Origin: DASPWW01 sp963841715
GTDB lineage: Bacteria > Actinomycetota > Thermoleophilia > Solirubrobacterales > 70-9
Reading direction: 5' to 3'
NCBI GenBank assembly: GCA_963841715.1
Contig: CAWJDP010000001.1
Coordinates: forward strand, 248,001 to 312,000
DNA length: 64,000 nt
Under the pieces are notes generated by a model. It was not told the DNA's origin. It did not search any database and saw nothing but the letters and a program-made list of their open reading frames with translations. The position numbers were made by a program, and so were the translations under genes. Below are positions 9,058 to 17,310 of this stretch, piece after piece (the first letter of the stretch is position 1; the number at the start of each line of letters is the position of its first letter).

Positions 9058-9818
9058 CCAAGCGACGGCTGGGCGCCGACCGCGTCGACGAGCCGGTCGC
9101 TGAACTCGAGGCCGAACGCGTCGTAGGCGTCGCGCAGCGCTGGGCCGGGCCAGTCCCCGGGCATGAGCTCAGCTGGAAGCAGCGGGTCGTCGACCATCTG
9201 GCGGACTATCGCCGCCGCGATCGTGATCCGCTTTGCCGGGCTCGTCGCCCCGGCCATCGCCTCGAGCACCGCCCGCGCCGTCGCGGACCACGAGTCGAGG
9301 TCCCAGAGCGACGCCGCCAGCGCCCGCGGCTCACCGCGAATCTCGCCCTCTGCGAGCGTGCAGTGGTCGGCGACGGGGGCGGGGATCTCCCGCACCAGGT
9401 TCGCGGGGCGGATCCAGACACCGTCGCGAAGCGCGGCCAGGCGCAACGCTCCAAGCTCGGCGCGCAGCGCCGCGCGCTCGCCGGCGCTCCGCCGCTCGGC
9501 GCTGACGACCGCGATCTCCCAGCGCCCACGCCAGGCCCGGGTCCGCGGCGAGCGGCTCTCGTCCTGGCGCCGCTGGCGCTCGAGCAGCCGCCCCGTGAGC
9601 CTGTAGGTCCCGCCGCTCGCGGTCAGATCGCCTGCGGCGACGAGCCGCGTCAGTGCGACCCTCAGCGTCCCGTCGGCGATCCCGAACAGCTCGCCGACCC
9701 GCACCAGCGCGCTCACCGGCAGCTCGGGCGGATGCGCGCCGAGCAGCGTGCTGAGCACGACCGAGCGCGCGGTCAGCGGGGGCAGGTCGAGCTGAGGGCT
9801 CTTACGATCTACGCGCAT
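9054..9818 (-). CDS. PaaX-family transcriptional regulator
   Basis: A winged-helix N-terminus (residues about 15-80: VGELFGIADGTLRVALTRLV) is followed by the long C-terminal PaaX effector domain with RTRAWRGRWEIAVVSAERR and the C-terminal segment WDLDSW near residue 195. PaaX proteins in known systems repress phenylacetate catabolism genes and respond to an aryl-CoA. This one is divergent from an acyl-CoA dehydrogenase gene with only about 27 bases between the two starts, so it probably controls that gene and perhaps the beta-oxidation genes further right. That the inducer is an acyl-CoA is inferred from family and neighbours. Length 254 residues is normal. Confidence 0.82.
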   Translation of the reverse strand: MRVDRKSPQLDLPPLTARSVVLSTLLGAHPPELPVSALVRVGELFGIADGTLRVALTRLVAAGDLTASGGTYRLTGRLLERQRRQDESRSPRTRAWRGRWEIAVVSAERRSAGERAALRAELGALRLAALRDGVWIRPANLVREIPAPVADHCTLAEGEIRGEPRALAASLWDLDSWSATARAVLEAMAGATSPAKRITIAAAIVRQMVDDPLLPAELMPGDWPGPALRDAYDAFGLEFSDRLVDAVGAQPSLG

Positions 9819-9845
9819 GTGGAATCAATAGTGTAAGGTCCGGAG

Positions 9846-11717
9846 ATCGAGTACGCCAGCGAGCACTTCGACGAGCTGCCGTTCGGTTCGCCCGAGAAGG
9901 CGCGCCGCTACGCGACCGAGCGTTACCACGGCGCGGTCGGGCTCAACTGGTACACGTGTGACCCGGTGCTGCAGTCGCACCTGCGACGCCACCTCGGCGA
10001 CGACGGCTTCGCCTGGGCGGCGCCCCACCTCGTGCGCCTCGGCGCGCTGATGGGCGGGCCGATCGCCGAGCGGGCCGAGGACACCGACCGCGACCCGCCA
10101 CGGCTCGTCAAGTACGACCGCTGGGGCCGCGACATCAGCAGGGTCGTGATGCCGGCGAGCTTCGAGGCCTCGAAGCGCGACCTGATCGAGAAGGGGTTCG
10201 GGACGCCGGGGTTCAGCGAGGAGGCGGCGCGGGCCGGGGTCCGCCTCGACATGCTCATGGTCGCGTCGCAGTACATGCTCGACCAGGCCGAGATCGGAAT
10301 GGCGTGCGCGCTCGCGACGGGCGCCGAGATGGTGCGGTTGAGCGTCGAGCACTTTGCTCCCGACGACATCAAGGCGAAGGTCCGGGAGCTGCTCCGGGAA
10401 GGCTCCTTCGGCGGCGAGACCGCGCAGATGTTCACCGAGCGCACCGGCGGCTCCGACCTCGCTGCGCTGGAGACCACGGCGACGCAGGACGGTGACGCCT
10501 GGCGGCTCAACGGCTTCAAGTGGTTCGCCTCGAACGCGAACGGGTCCGCGTACGTCGTGCTCGCGAAGCCGGAGGGGGCTCCGGACGGCACACGGGGCGT
10601 CGCGCCCTTCCTGGTCCTGCGCGAACGCCGCGACGGATCGCGAAACGGGGTCCGGGTACGGCGTCTCAAGGACAAGCTTGGAACCAGGGCGGTGGCGTCG
10701 GCCGAGATCGAGCTCGTCGACGCCGAGGCCTTCCTTCTCGCACCGGCGGGTGCGAGCACCGAGGGCGCAAAGGGTGCCGCGTCCGATGGTCGCGGGCTGG
10801 GCCGGATGATGCAGTTGACGAACTTCGTCCGGCTCGGCACCGCGATGATGGGCCTCGGATGCTCGCGCCGCGCCCTGGTCGAGGCGCTCTGCTACGCGAG
10901 GACGCGCGAGGCGTTCGGAAAGGCGCTCGCGGACCAGCCGCTGATGCGGCGCAAGCTCGCGGAGCTGATCGTCGAGGTCGAGGCGTCGACGGCGCTGATG
11001 TTCGACGGCTACGCAAACCGCGAGCTTCGGATTGCGCCGCCGCTGATCAAGCTCCGCGCGGCGCGGCTCGGCATCACCGCGGCCAGCGACGCGATCGAGG
11101 TCCACGGGGGGAACGGGTATATCGAGGATTGGCCGGTGGCTCGGATCCTTCGCGACGCCCAGGTGAACACGATCTGGGAGGGCCCTGACAACATCCTCTG
11201 TCTCGACGTCAGGCGCGCAATCGAGCGCGAGCGTGCGCACGCGCCGCTGATCGAGCGCTGCCGGCGGGCCTGCGACGCGGCCGACGGGGTCGATCCCGAC
11301 ACGGTTGGGCTCGTTCGCCTCCGCGTCGACGAGGCCGAGCGCGCAGTCGAGCGCTGGACGGAGCTCGAGCCCGCCGTCGCCGAGGCGCGCCTGTTCCCAC
11401 TTGCGCACCTGCTCCTTGACGCCTACGCCGGCGCCCTGCTCGTTGAACACGCCGCCTGGGAGGCGGAGAGCAACGGGAGCGAGCGCGGTGGCCTCGTCGC
11501 CCGACTTTATGCGCAGGCTCACCTCGCCGACCGCGACCCGCTGGCGGGAATCGAGCGTCCGCCCGACGAGGTCGACCGCTTCGCCGAGCTTTGTGACGGA
11601 GCCCTGGTTGACGAGCGCCCAGCGCCGTCGGACCCGCCGCACCACGCGGCGTCAAGACCGCGGAGCCGGGACACGAACGGCGCCCCGGCCCCGCGGGTCG
11701 CGACGCCTTCGAGCTAG
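9846..11717 (+). CDS. Acyl-CoA dehydrogenase family protein (AidB-like size)
   Basis: This is a large acyl-CoA dehydrogenase (about 620 residues). The central FAD/substrate segment includes FTERTGGSDLAALETTA and GFKWFASNANGS, and the C-terminal helical domain has EVHGGNGYIEDWPVARILRD and NTIWEGPDNI, where the Glu occupies the catalytic-base region. Length and the extra C-terminal helices resemble the AidB subgroup. Coding similarity clearly begins before GTG 9966: the codons from 9843 read EIEYASEHFDELPFGSPEK with no in-frame ATG, GTG or TTG. ATC 9846 has an AAGG-type ribosome site at good spacing, so an ATG-to-ATC error or a true AUC start is possible; GTG 9966 is the conservative alternative. 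Divergent PaaX-type control is likely. Confidence 0.78.
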   Translation: MEYASEHFDELPFGSPEKARRYATERYHGAVGLNWYTCDPVLQSHLRRHLGDDGFAWAAPHLVRLGALMGGPIAERAEDTDRDPPRLVKYDRWGRDISRVVMPASFEASKRDLIEKGFGTPGFSEEAARAGVRLDMLMVASQYMLDQAEIGMACALATGAEMVRLSVEHFAPDDIKAKVRELLREGSFGGETAQMFTERTGGSDLAALETTATQDGDAWRLNGFKWFASNANGSAYVVLAKPEGAPDGTRGVAPFLVLRERRDGSRNGVRVRRLKDKLGTRAVASAEIELVDAEAFLLAPAGASTEGAKGAASDGRGLGRMMQLTNFVRLGTAMMGLGCSRRALVEALCYARTREAFGKALADQPLMRRKLAELIVEVEASTALMFDGYANRELRIAPPLIKLRAARLGITAASDAIEVHGGNGYIEDWPVARILRDAQVNTIWEGPDNILCLDVRRAIERERAHAPLIERCRRACDAADGVDPDTVGLVRLRVDEAERAVERWTELEPAVAEARLFPLAHLLLDAYAGALLVEHAAWEAESNGSERGGLVARLYAQAHLADRDPLAGIERPPDEVDRFAELCDGALVDERPAPSDPPHHAASRPRSRDTNGAPAPRVATPSS

Positions 11718-12274
11718 GTCTTGCGCTTGATGCTGATCGCCCAGCAGTCGATCGAGCCCGTCTGACCCGGGTCCGAGTCGAATGCGACCAGGCTCCAGGT
11801 GCCCTTCGTGCTGCGGCCGTCGTAGAGGCCGAGCGAGTCCTCGGGCTTGAACGAGCCCGCAAACGGCGCCGGGTTGAACTGGATGAACGACGCCGCGTCG
11901 TCGTCGAACAGCGTCCTCTGTCCCGCACAGTCGGCCGAGCCGGCTCCGTAGCCGTTCCCGTTGCCGCCGTTGGCGTTCGAGAGCCGCGTGTACATCCCGC
12001 CCTTGAACAGGTACAGGTGGAGGTCGTTGTCGCGCGTGTGCGAGATCCGCACGCCGACCTTGATGTTCTTCACGTTGCCCTTGTTCTTGACCGTGATCGG
12101 GGACGCCACCAGCGGCCCGGCGGTCACCCCGGGTCCGGGGTCGTCCGGGATCGGGATCACGTTCGGGCTCGTGTACGTCTTCGTCTTCGTCTTCGCTCCC
12201 GCCGGTGCGGCGAGGAGCGAGAGTCCGAGCGCCGCGACCGCGGCGAGCGCGAGCGGCGTGAACTTGGATCGCAT
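11714..12274 (-). CDS. Secreted P-domain (proprotein convertase P / Homo B) protein
   Basis: Signal peptide residues 1-27 end at APAGA, and a Lys/Thr-rich linker follows. The remainder is one P-domain beta sandwich: ISHTRDNDLHLYLFKGG, then TLFDDDAASFIQFNPAPFAG, SLGLYDGRSTKGTWSLVAFD and GSIDCWAISIK. P-domains usually flank subtilisin-like peptidases, but here the domain stands alone, so it is probably an exported binding module. Two Cys (in ADCAGQ and IDCWAI) can form a disulfide. It shares four bases with the end of the convergent acyl-CoA dehydrogenase. A second P-domain fragment lies immediately upstream on the same strand. Confidence 0.8.
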   Translation of the reverse strand: MRSKFTPLALAAVAALGLSLLAAPAGAKTKTKTYTSPNVIPIPDDPGPGVTAGPLVASPITVKNKGNVKNIKVGVRISHTRDNDLHLYLFKGGMYTRLSNANGGNGNGYGAGSADCAGQRTLFDDDAASFIQFNPAPFAGSFKPEDSLGLYDGRSTKGTWSLVAFDSDPGQTGSIDCWAISIKRKT

Positions 12275-12405
12275 GGTTCCGTGGCTCCTTTCGGTAGCCC
12301 GGTCCCCCCGGCGTCGAGAACACGCTCAGGTCGAGATCGATGCGGTGAAACGCCGACGCCGGGACGAGCCCGGCGTCGGAATGCTTCACGACCGGTGCGT
12401 GGGCG

Positions 12406-12696
12406 CTACGCGGGCTCGTACCTGACGGGCAGCTGGAAGCACGTGATCGTGCCCGTGTTGCCGTTCGCGGCGTCGATTGCGAGCAGCCTGTAAGTGCCCT
12501 TCACCGACTGGCCGTTGTAGCCGCTCAGCTGGAGCTGAGAATTCTGCGGCCGGAACGAGCCGTCGAACGGGTTCACGACCTGCGTGATGCTCAACGGGGC
12601 TGCGCTGTCGAAGACGGTGATCCCGCCGACGCACCCCGTGCCCGAGCCGTGGTTGTCGTTGTTCATCGCGCCGCCGCCGTTGGTGAGCGACTCAAG
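12406..12696 (-). pseudogene. Headless second P-domain protein
   Basis: The last 97 codons match the C-terminal part of a P-domain: SLTNGGGAMNNDNHGSGTGC, VFDSAAPLSITQVVNPFDGS, QLSGYNGQSVKGTYRLLAID and GTITCFQLPVRY. The order and motifs are those of the intact neighbour at 11714-12274. The signal peptide and first strands are missing: upstream of 12696 the DNA abruptly becomes the 3' end of the 3-hydroxyacyl-CoA dehydrogenase in another frame. Either a deletion fused two loci or the assembly is joined wrongly here. Translation from ATG 12666 is possible but would give an unexported partial domain. Confidence 0.65.
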
Positions 12697-14108
12697 GGGG
12701 CCTGGTCCGCGACCGCCGCGCGGAGCAGCGGCGAGGCGCGGTAGCGCTCCTCGCCGACCTCGGAGTGGAGCGCGTCGAGCAGGCCGAGCGCGTGATCGAG
12801 GCCGATTGCCTCGCCCCATTCGATCGGCCCGCGCGGGTAGTTGAACCCGAGCCTCATCGCTGTGTCGACGTCGGGCGCCGAGCCGATCCCCTTCTGGAGC
12901 GCGAACGAGGCCTCGTTGACGATCTGGCACACGATTCGGCCGAGCGCGAGGCCGGGCGCGTCACCGACCCACTCGACGTGCTTGCCGCGCGCCGCGAAGA
13001 AGCGCTCGGCCGCGGCCGTCGAGCAGTCCGAGGTCGCGGGGCCGCGTGTGAGCTCGACCAGCGGCGCGGCCGCGATCGGGGGCAGCGCGTAGTAGCCGAC
13101 CGCGTCCGCCCGCGGGGCGGTGGCCGCGAGGCTTCCGGCGCCGAGCGGGACGGCGCGGAAGCCCTCGGCCTCGATCGCAACGCCGTCGGCGAGCGCAGCC
13201 GGGTCCTCCTCGGCCTGCGGCGGCTCGGGGTCCTCCGGCCGGTGGGGCCCGCTCGAGTAGTCGTAGTAGCCGCGACCGGCCTTGCGGCCGTGACGGCCCG
13301 CGGCGACCATCTTCTCCTGGATCGGGTGCGGCTGCCAGCGCGGCTCGTGAAAGCTCTGCTCCCAGAACGACTTCGAGACCTCGAACCCGACGTCGATCCC
13401 GACCAGGTCCATGAGCTCGAACGGCCCCATCCGGAAGCCGCCGCCGAGCCGGCACGATGCGGTCGATGTGGCGTGGTCGGCGACGCGCGTCGCCGAGCAG
13501 CCGCAGCGCCTCGAGCCCGAACGGCCGCGCGCACGCGGTTGGCGATGAACCCGATCGCGTCGGCGGCGCGGACCGGCGTGCGGCCCATCCGCTCGCCGAG
13601 CTCGGTCGCGACCTCGAGCGGCCGCCTCGGCGGTCGCTCTCCGGCGACGACCTCGACCAGCTTCATCAGCGCCGGCGGGTTGAAGAAGTGCATCCCGACG
13701 ACGCGCTCCGGGCGTCGGGACGCCGGCGGCGATCGCCGTCACCGACAGCGACGAGGTGTTGGTCGCGAGCACCGCGTCGGGCCCGCAGATCCTGGCGAGG
13801 CGGCCGAACAGCTCGCGCTTGAGCTCGAGCTCCTCGGGCGCGGCCTCGATCACGAGCCCGCAGCCGGCGAGCTCGTCGAGGGAGGCGGCGAAGCGCGCCC
13901 GCGCGGCGGCGGCCTCCGCGTCGGCCTCGGACCAGCGCCCCCGCTCGGCGCCCTTCGCGAGCGCGCCGCGGAGTCGCTCCTCGCCCTTCGCGAGCGCCTC
14001 GGGGATCGGATCGTGGAGCAGCACGTCGATGCCGCCGAGCGCCGCAGCCTGGGCGATCCCAGCGCCCATCGTCCCGGCGCCGACCACGCCGACCGAGTCG
14101 ATCCCCAC
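12663..14108 (-). pseudogene. 3-hydroxyacyl-CoA dehydrogenase, several frameshifts
   Basis: The gene encodes an NAD-binding domain VGVVGAGTMGAGIAQAAALG near the N-terminus, the catalytic region ATNTSSLSVTAIA, then MHFFNPPALMKLVEVV and two tandem C-terminal domains (MGPFELMDLVGIDVG and LGFNYPRGPIEWGEAIGLDH). It oxidises L-3-hydroxyacyl-CoA to 3-ketoacyl-CoA. The frame breaks at about 13706-13712 (an extra base restores PERVVGMHFF) and about 13520. A compensated pair lies near 13450-13473, where DHATIDRIVRLGGG is expected. GTG 14108 starts right after the stop of the enoyl-CoA hydratase. The 3' end runs into a P-domain fragment near 12697. Either multiple sequencing errors or real decay. Confidence 0.72.
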
Positions 14109-14109
14109 C

Positions 14110-14877
14110 TCAGCGGCCTTTGAAGTCGGGCTCGCGCTTCTCGAGGAACGCGTCCATGCCCTCGATGCGGTCCTCGGTCGCCATCGCGAGCTCGTACAGG
14201 CGCCGCTCGGTCTCGAGCGCGGCGCTGAGCCCGGTCTCGTCGGCCGCGAGCACGGCCTGCTTCCGAGCCGGACCGCGATCGGCGGCCGCGCGGCGATCGT
14301 CCGCGCGAGCTCGAGTGCGTCGTCGAGCCAGGCGTCGGCGGCGGCGACGCGGTTGACGATCCCGATCCGCTCCGCCTCGTGCGCATCGAACCGGCGCCCG
14401 GTGAGAACGAGCTCCATCGCCCGCTGCTTGCCGGCGGCGTTCGCGAGCCGCTGCGTGCCGCCGCCCCCCGGGATGATCCCTAGCTGTGATCTCGGGCTGG
14501 CCGAAGGTCGCCGTCTCAGAGGCGACGATCATGTCGCAGACGAGCGCGAGCTCGCACCCGCCGCCGAGCGCGAAGCCCGACACCGCGGCGATCAGCGGCG
14601 TCCTGCACGCCGCGATCCGCTTCCAGAACCCGGACGCGGGGTGGACTAGCGCGTCCTGGAAGCTGCGATCGCGCAGTCCCTTGATGTCCGCCCCCGCGGC
14701 GAACACCTTCTCGGATCCGGCGATCACGATGCAGCGGGCCTCGGGATCGGCGTCGCAGGACTCGATCGCCTCCGCGAGCTCGAACATCAGCTCGGCCGAG
14801 AGCGCGTTCCGCGCTTCGGGACGGTTGAGGCGGCAGAGCGCGACAGCGCTGTCGAGGGAGGTCTCGATGAAGCTCAC
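14110..14877 (-). pseudogene. Enoyl-CoA hydratase/isomerase, two frameshifts
   Basis: The crotonase fold is evident: LNRPEARNALSAELM, KVFAAGADIKGLRD (oxyanion-hole region), AAVSGFALGGGCELALVCDM and TATFGQPEI. An extra base near 14488 is needed to continue as KLGIIPGGGGTQRLANAAGK, and one missing base near 14265-14270 restores RLGKQAVLAADETGLSAAL. It ends with the typical EGMDAFLEKREPDFKGR. It hydrates 2-enoyl-CoA in beta-oxidation. Start GTG 14877 gives VSFIETSLDSAVALCRLNRP. It is directly followed by the 3-hydroxyacyl-CoA dehydrogenase in one operon. Both breaks are one-base events that restore full family length, so base-calling error is plausible. Confidence 0.72.
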
Positions 14878-14914
14878 GGCCTGAGTATTAGCGATCCTGA
14901 TTACGATCGCCGTG

Positions 14915-15303
14915 ATGAGCGAGGCGGGCGGCACCGCGCGGTCCGGCCCCGGGACGATCCGGTGGGCGGGCGTGATCGGCGCCATCGCTGATTGGTACGA
15001 CTACTCGCTCGACGTCTACCTCGCGCCGGTGCTCGCGGGGTTGTTCTTCGCGTTCACCGGGCCGCTGAACGCGACGATCGCGGAGCTGTTCCGACCTCGA
15101 GCCGGCTGACCGGTGTCGCGACCGGCTACAGCCTCGGCGTCTCGGTCTTCGGCGGAACGGCGCCGCTGATCGCCACCTCGCTGTTCGAGCTCACCGACTG
15201 GGACCTCGCTCCGAGCCTGCTGTTGATCGTCTCCTCGCTCGCGATCCTGCCGCTTGTTGCGCGGCTCTCCGAGACGTTCCGGTGGCGGCTCGGTGAGGCT
15301 TAA
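14915..15303 (+). pseudogene. Remnant of an MHS-type major facilitator transporter
   Basis: The first 40 codons look like the first membrane helix of a metabolite:H+ symporter (IRWAGVIGAIADWYDYSLD). The following codons are already the tenth-to-twelfth helix region of the same family (NATIAELFPTSSRLTG, then YSLGVSVFGGTAPLIATS). About two thirds of the transporter between them is missing. A missing C near 15093 also breaks the frame. It cannot transport as it stands. It is divergent from the enoyl-CoA hydratase operon and may once have supplied its substrate. Its stop overlaps the stop of the convergent acyl-CoA dehydrogenase by four bases. Confidence 0.6.
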
Positions 15304-16466
15304 GCCTCACCGGGGCGCATCGCGTCGATCCCGGTCGCGTCGCGTCCGATGATCAGCTTCTGGATCTGCGAGGTCCCCTCGTACAGCGTCGTCACCCGCG
15401 CGTCGCGCAGGTAGCGCTCGACCGGGTAGTCGTCGACGTAGCCGGAGCCGCCATGGACCTGGATCGCGGCGTTCGCGCACTCGACCGAGGCCTCGGTGGC
15501 GTACAGCTTCGCGATCGAGGTCTCGACGGTGTTCGGCTTGCCCTGGTCCTTGAGGATCCCCGAGCGCCAGGTGAGCAGCCGCGCGGCGTCGCGCTTCACG
15601 ACCATGTCCGCGATCAGCTCCTGGACGAGCTGGAAGCGGCCGATCGGGACGCCGAACTGGCGCCGCTCCGTCGCATAGGCGACTGAGGCGTCGACGCATC
15701 CGTCGCAGATCCCCGTGCAGCCCGCGGCTACGCTGTAGCGGCCGTTGTCGAGCGCGCTCATCGCGATCTTGAACCCGTCGCCGACCTCGCCGAGCATCGC
15801 CTCGTCGGGGACCTCGACCCCGTCGAGCGCGAGCGACGCCGTGTCCGACGCGCGCAGGCCGAGCTTGCCGTGGATCTCCTGGGTCGAGAACCCGTCGCTT
15901 GAGGTCGGGAGGAGGAAGCAGGCGATCCCGCGGTGTCCCTTGTCGGAATCGGTTTGGGCGAAGATCAGCGCGAGCTCGGCGAAGTTGCCGAGCGAGATGA
16001 ACATCTTCTGACCGGAGATCGTCCAGCCGCCGTTGCTCTTCTCGGCGCGGGTACGCAGCGAGATCGCGTCCGATCCCGTGTCGGGCTCGGTGAGGCCGAA
16101 GCAGCCGAGCGATCCGCCCGAGCACAGCTTCGGCAGCCACTCCCGCTTCTGGTCCTCGTTCCCCCAGCGCTCGATCGAGCCGCAGACGAGCGAGGTCTGG
16201 ACCGAGACGACCGTGCGCGCGGAGCTGTCCGCGCGCCCGATCTGCTCGACGATCAGCCCGTAGCTGACGTAGTCGAGGGAGCGGCCGCCGTACTGCTCCG
16301 AGACCGGCGCGCCGAGGTAGCCCATCTCGCCGAGCATGCTCGCGAGCTCGCGGTCGAAGCGGCCCTCGCGATCGTTCTCCCGGGCGCGAGGGAAGATCTC
16401 GTTGTCCGCGAAGTCGCGCGCCGTCTCCCGGATCAGGCGCTGCTCGTCGGTGAGGTCGAGCTCCAC
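15300..16466 (-). CDS. Acyl-CoA dehydrogenase
   Basis: A standard 388-residue mitochondrial-type acyl-CoA dehydrogenase. The N-terminal helical domain has LTDEQRLIRETARDFADNEI, the mid domain has CFGLTEPDTGSDA and ISGQKMFISLGNFAE, and the C-terminal domain has AIQVHGGSGYVDDYPVERYL and VTTLYEGTSQIQ. The Glu of YEGTS is the expected catalytic base. FAD-dependent alpha,beta-dehydrogenation passes electrons to ETF. GTG 16466 was chosen because it places the domain start correctly and sits 3 bases after the stop of the class IV aminotransferase, implying one operon with it and the upstream thiolase. Confidence 0.9.
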   Translation of the reverse strand: MELDLTDEQRLIRETARDFADNEIFPRARENDREGRFDRELASMLGEMGYLGAPVSEQYGGRSLDYVSYGLIVEQIGRADSSARTVVSVQTSLVCGSIERWGNEDQKREWLPKLCSGGSLGCFGLTEPDTGSDAISLRTRAEKSNGGWTISGQKMFISLGNFAELALIFAQTDSDKGHRGIACFLLPTSSDGFSTQEIHGKLGLRASDTASLALDGVEVPDEAMLGEVGDGFKIAMSALDNGRYSVAAGCTGICDGCVDASVAYATERRQFGVPIGRFQLVQELIADMVVKRDAARLLTWRSGILKDQGKPNTVETSIAKLYATEASVECANAAIQVHGGSGYVDDYPVERYLRDARVTTLYEGTSQIQKLIIGRDATGIDAMRPGEA

Positions 16467-16468
16467 CG

Positions 16469-17254
16469 CTACAGCTCCCCTTCGACGACGTGGGCAAAGG
16501 CCTCCGCGGCCTCCTTGGTCCGCGGTCCCGGGGCCTCCGCGACCTCGCGCCCGTCGATCGACGAGATCGCCTGTACCTCGCGCGTGGTCGAGGCGAGGAA
16601 CGCCTCGTGCGCGCCGCGCAGGTCCTCGGCCGGCCACTCGCCCTCCTCGACGTGGAGGTCGCGCACTAGCCGGTGGCGCGTTATCGATTCGAGGATCCCG
16701 ACGTCGAGCGAGGGCGTCCGCAGGCCGCCGGTCGGCGAGACCCAGAACACCGCCGAGGTGGGCGCCTCGAGCGCGGTCCCGTCGGGGCGGACGAGGATCG
16801 CCTCGGCGGCACCGGTCGCCTGCGCGAGCCTCGTCGCCTGCATGTTCGCGGCGTATGAGATCGACTTCACCCCCGTCAGGATCACGCTCGGCGCGTAGGT
16901 GACGGTGGCGACGCCGAGCGTCGCCGGATGCCCGGGCAGCGGCTCGGTGAGGACAATCCGCCGCCCGCCGCGGGTGAGAACGATCCGCAGCGCCGCGTCG
17001 GCGTCTCCGAACTCCATCAGCAGCGCGAGGATCTCGCTCTCGAGCACCGGGCGCTCGACCGGGAGCAGCAGTGCCACCGCCGATCGCTCGAGTCGGTTGA
17101 GGTGCTCATCGAGCGCGAACGGGCGCCCCTGGTAGAGGCGGATCATCTCGAACACGCCGTCGCCGCGGAGCAGCCCCTCGTCCGCGACCGCGATGCGGGC
17201 GTCCGCGGTCGGCGTGATCGTTCCGTCGACGCTCGCAAGCTGGGTCACGGGCAT
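16469..17254 (-). CDS. Class IV aminotransferase (branched-chain / aminodeoxychorismate lyase type)
   Basis: A fold-type IV PLP enzyme of 261 residues. VADEGLLRGDGVFEMIRLYQ near the N-terminus is the family entry motif, RIVLTRGGRR follows, then the PLP-lysine region GVKSISYAANMQATRLAQ and the phosphate loop ILVRPDGTALEAPTSAVFWV. IlvE transaminates branched-chain 2-oxo acids, while PabC cleaves aminodeoxychorismate and D-amino-acid transaminases share this fold; sequence alone does not decide. ATG 17254 gives the natural start MPVTQLASVDGTI. Its place between thiolase and acyl-CoA dehydrogenase favours a catabolic (branched-chain amino acid) role, by inference. Confidence 0.78.
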   Translation of the reverse strand: MPVTQLASVDGTITPTADARIAVADEGLLRGDGVFEMIRLYQGRPFALDEHLNRLERSAVALLLPVERPVLESEILALLMEFGDADAALRIVLTRGGRRIVLTEPLPGHPATLGVATVTYAPSVILTGVKSISYAANMQATRLAQATGAAEAILVRPDGTALEAPTSAVFWVSPTGGLRTPSLDVGILESITRHRLVRDLHVEEGEWPAEDLRGAHEAFLASTTREVQAISSIDGREVAEAPGPRTKEAAEAFAHVVEGEL

Positions 17255-17310
17255 GGCGCGCGAGGCTACATCACCCCCGGCTGTTGCCCGGGTCACGCTA
17301 GGCCCCCCTC

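Noticed and set aside
9801..9837. CTTAC/GTAAG inverted repeat between PaaX and acyl-CoA dehydrogenase starts as an operator
   Set aside because: The arms are five bases and 27 bases apart, too weak to name as a binding site.
9825..11645. Long open frame on the minus strand opposite the acyl-CoA dehydrogenase
   Set aside because: It has no family motifs and is the expected shadow of a GC-rich gene with biased third positions; the plus strand carries all dehydrogenase signatures.
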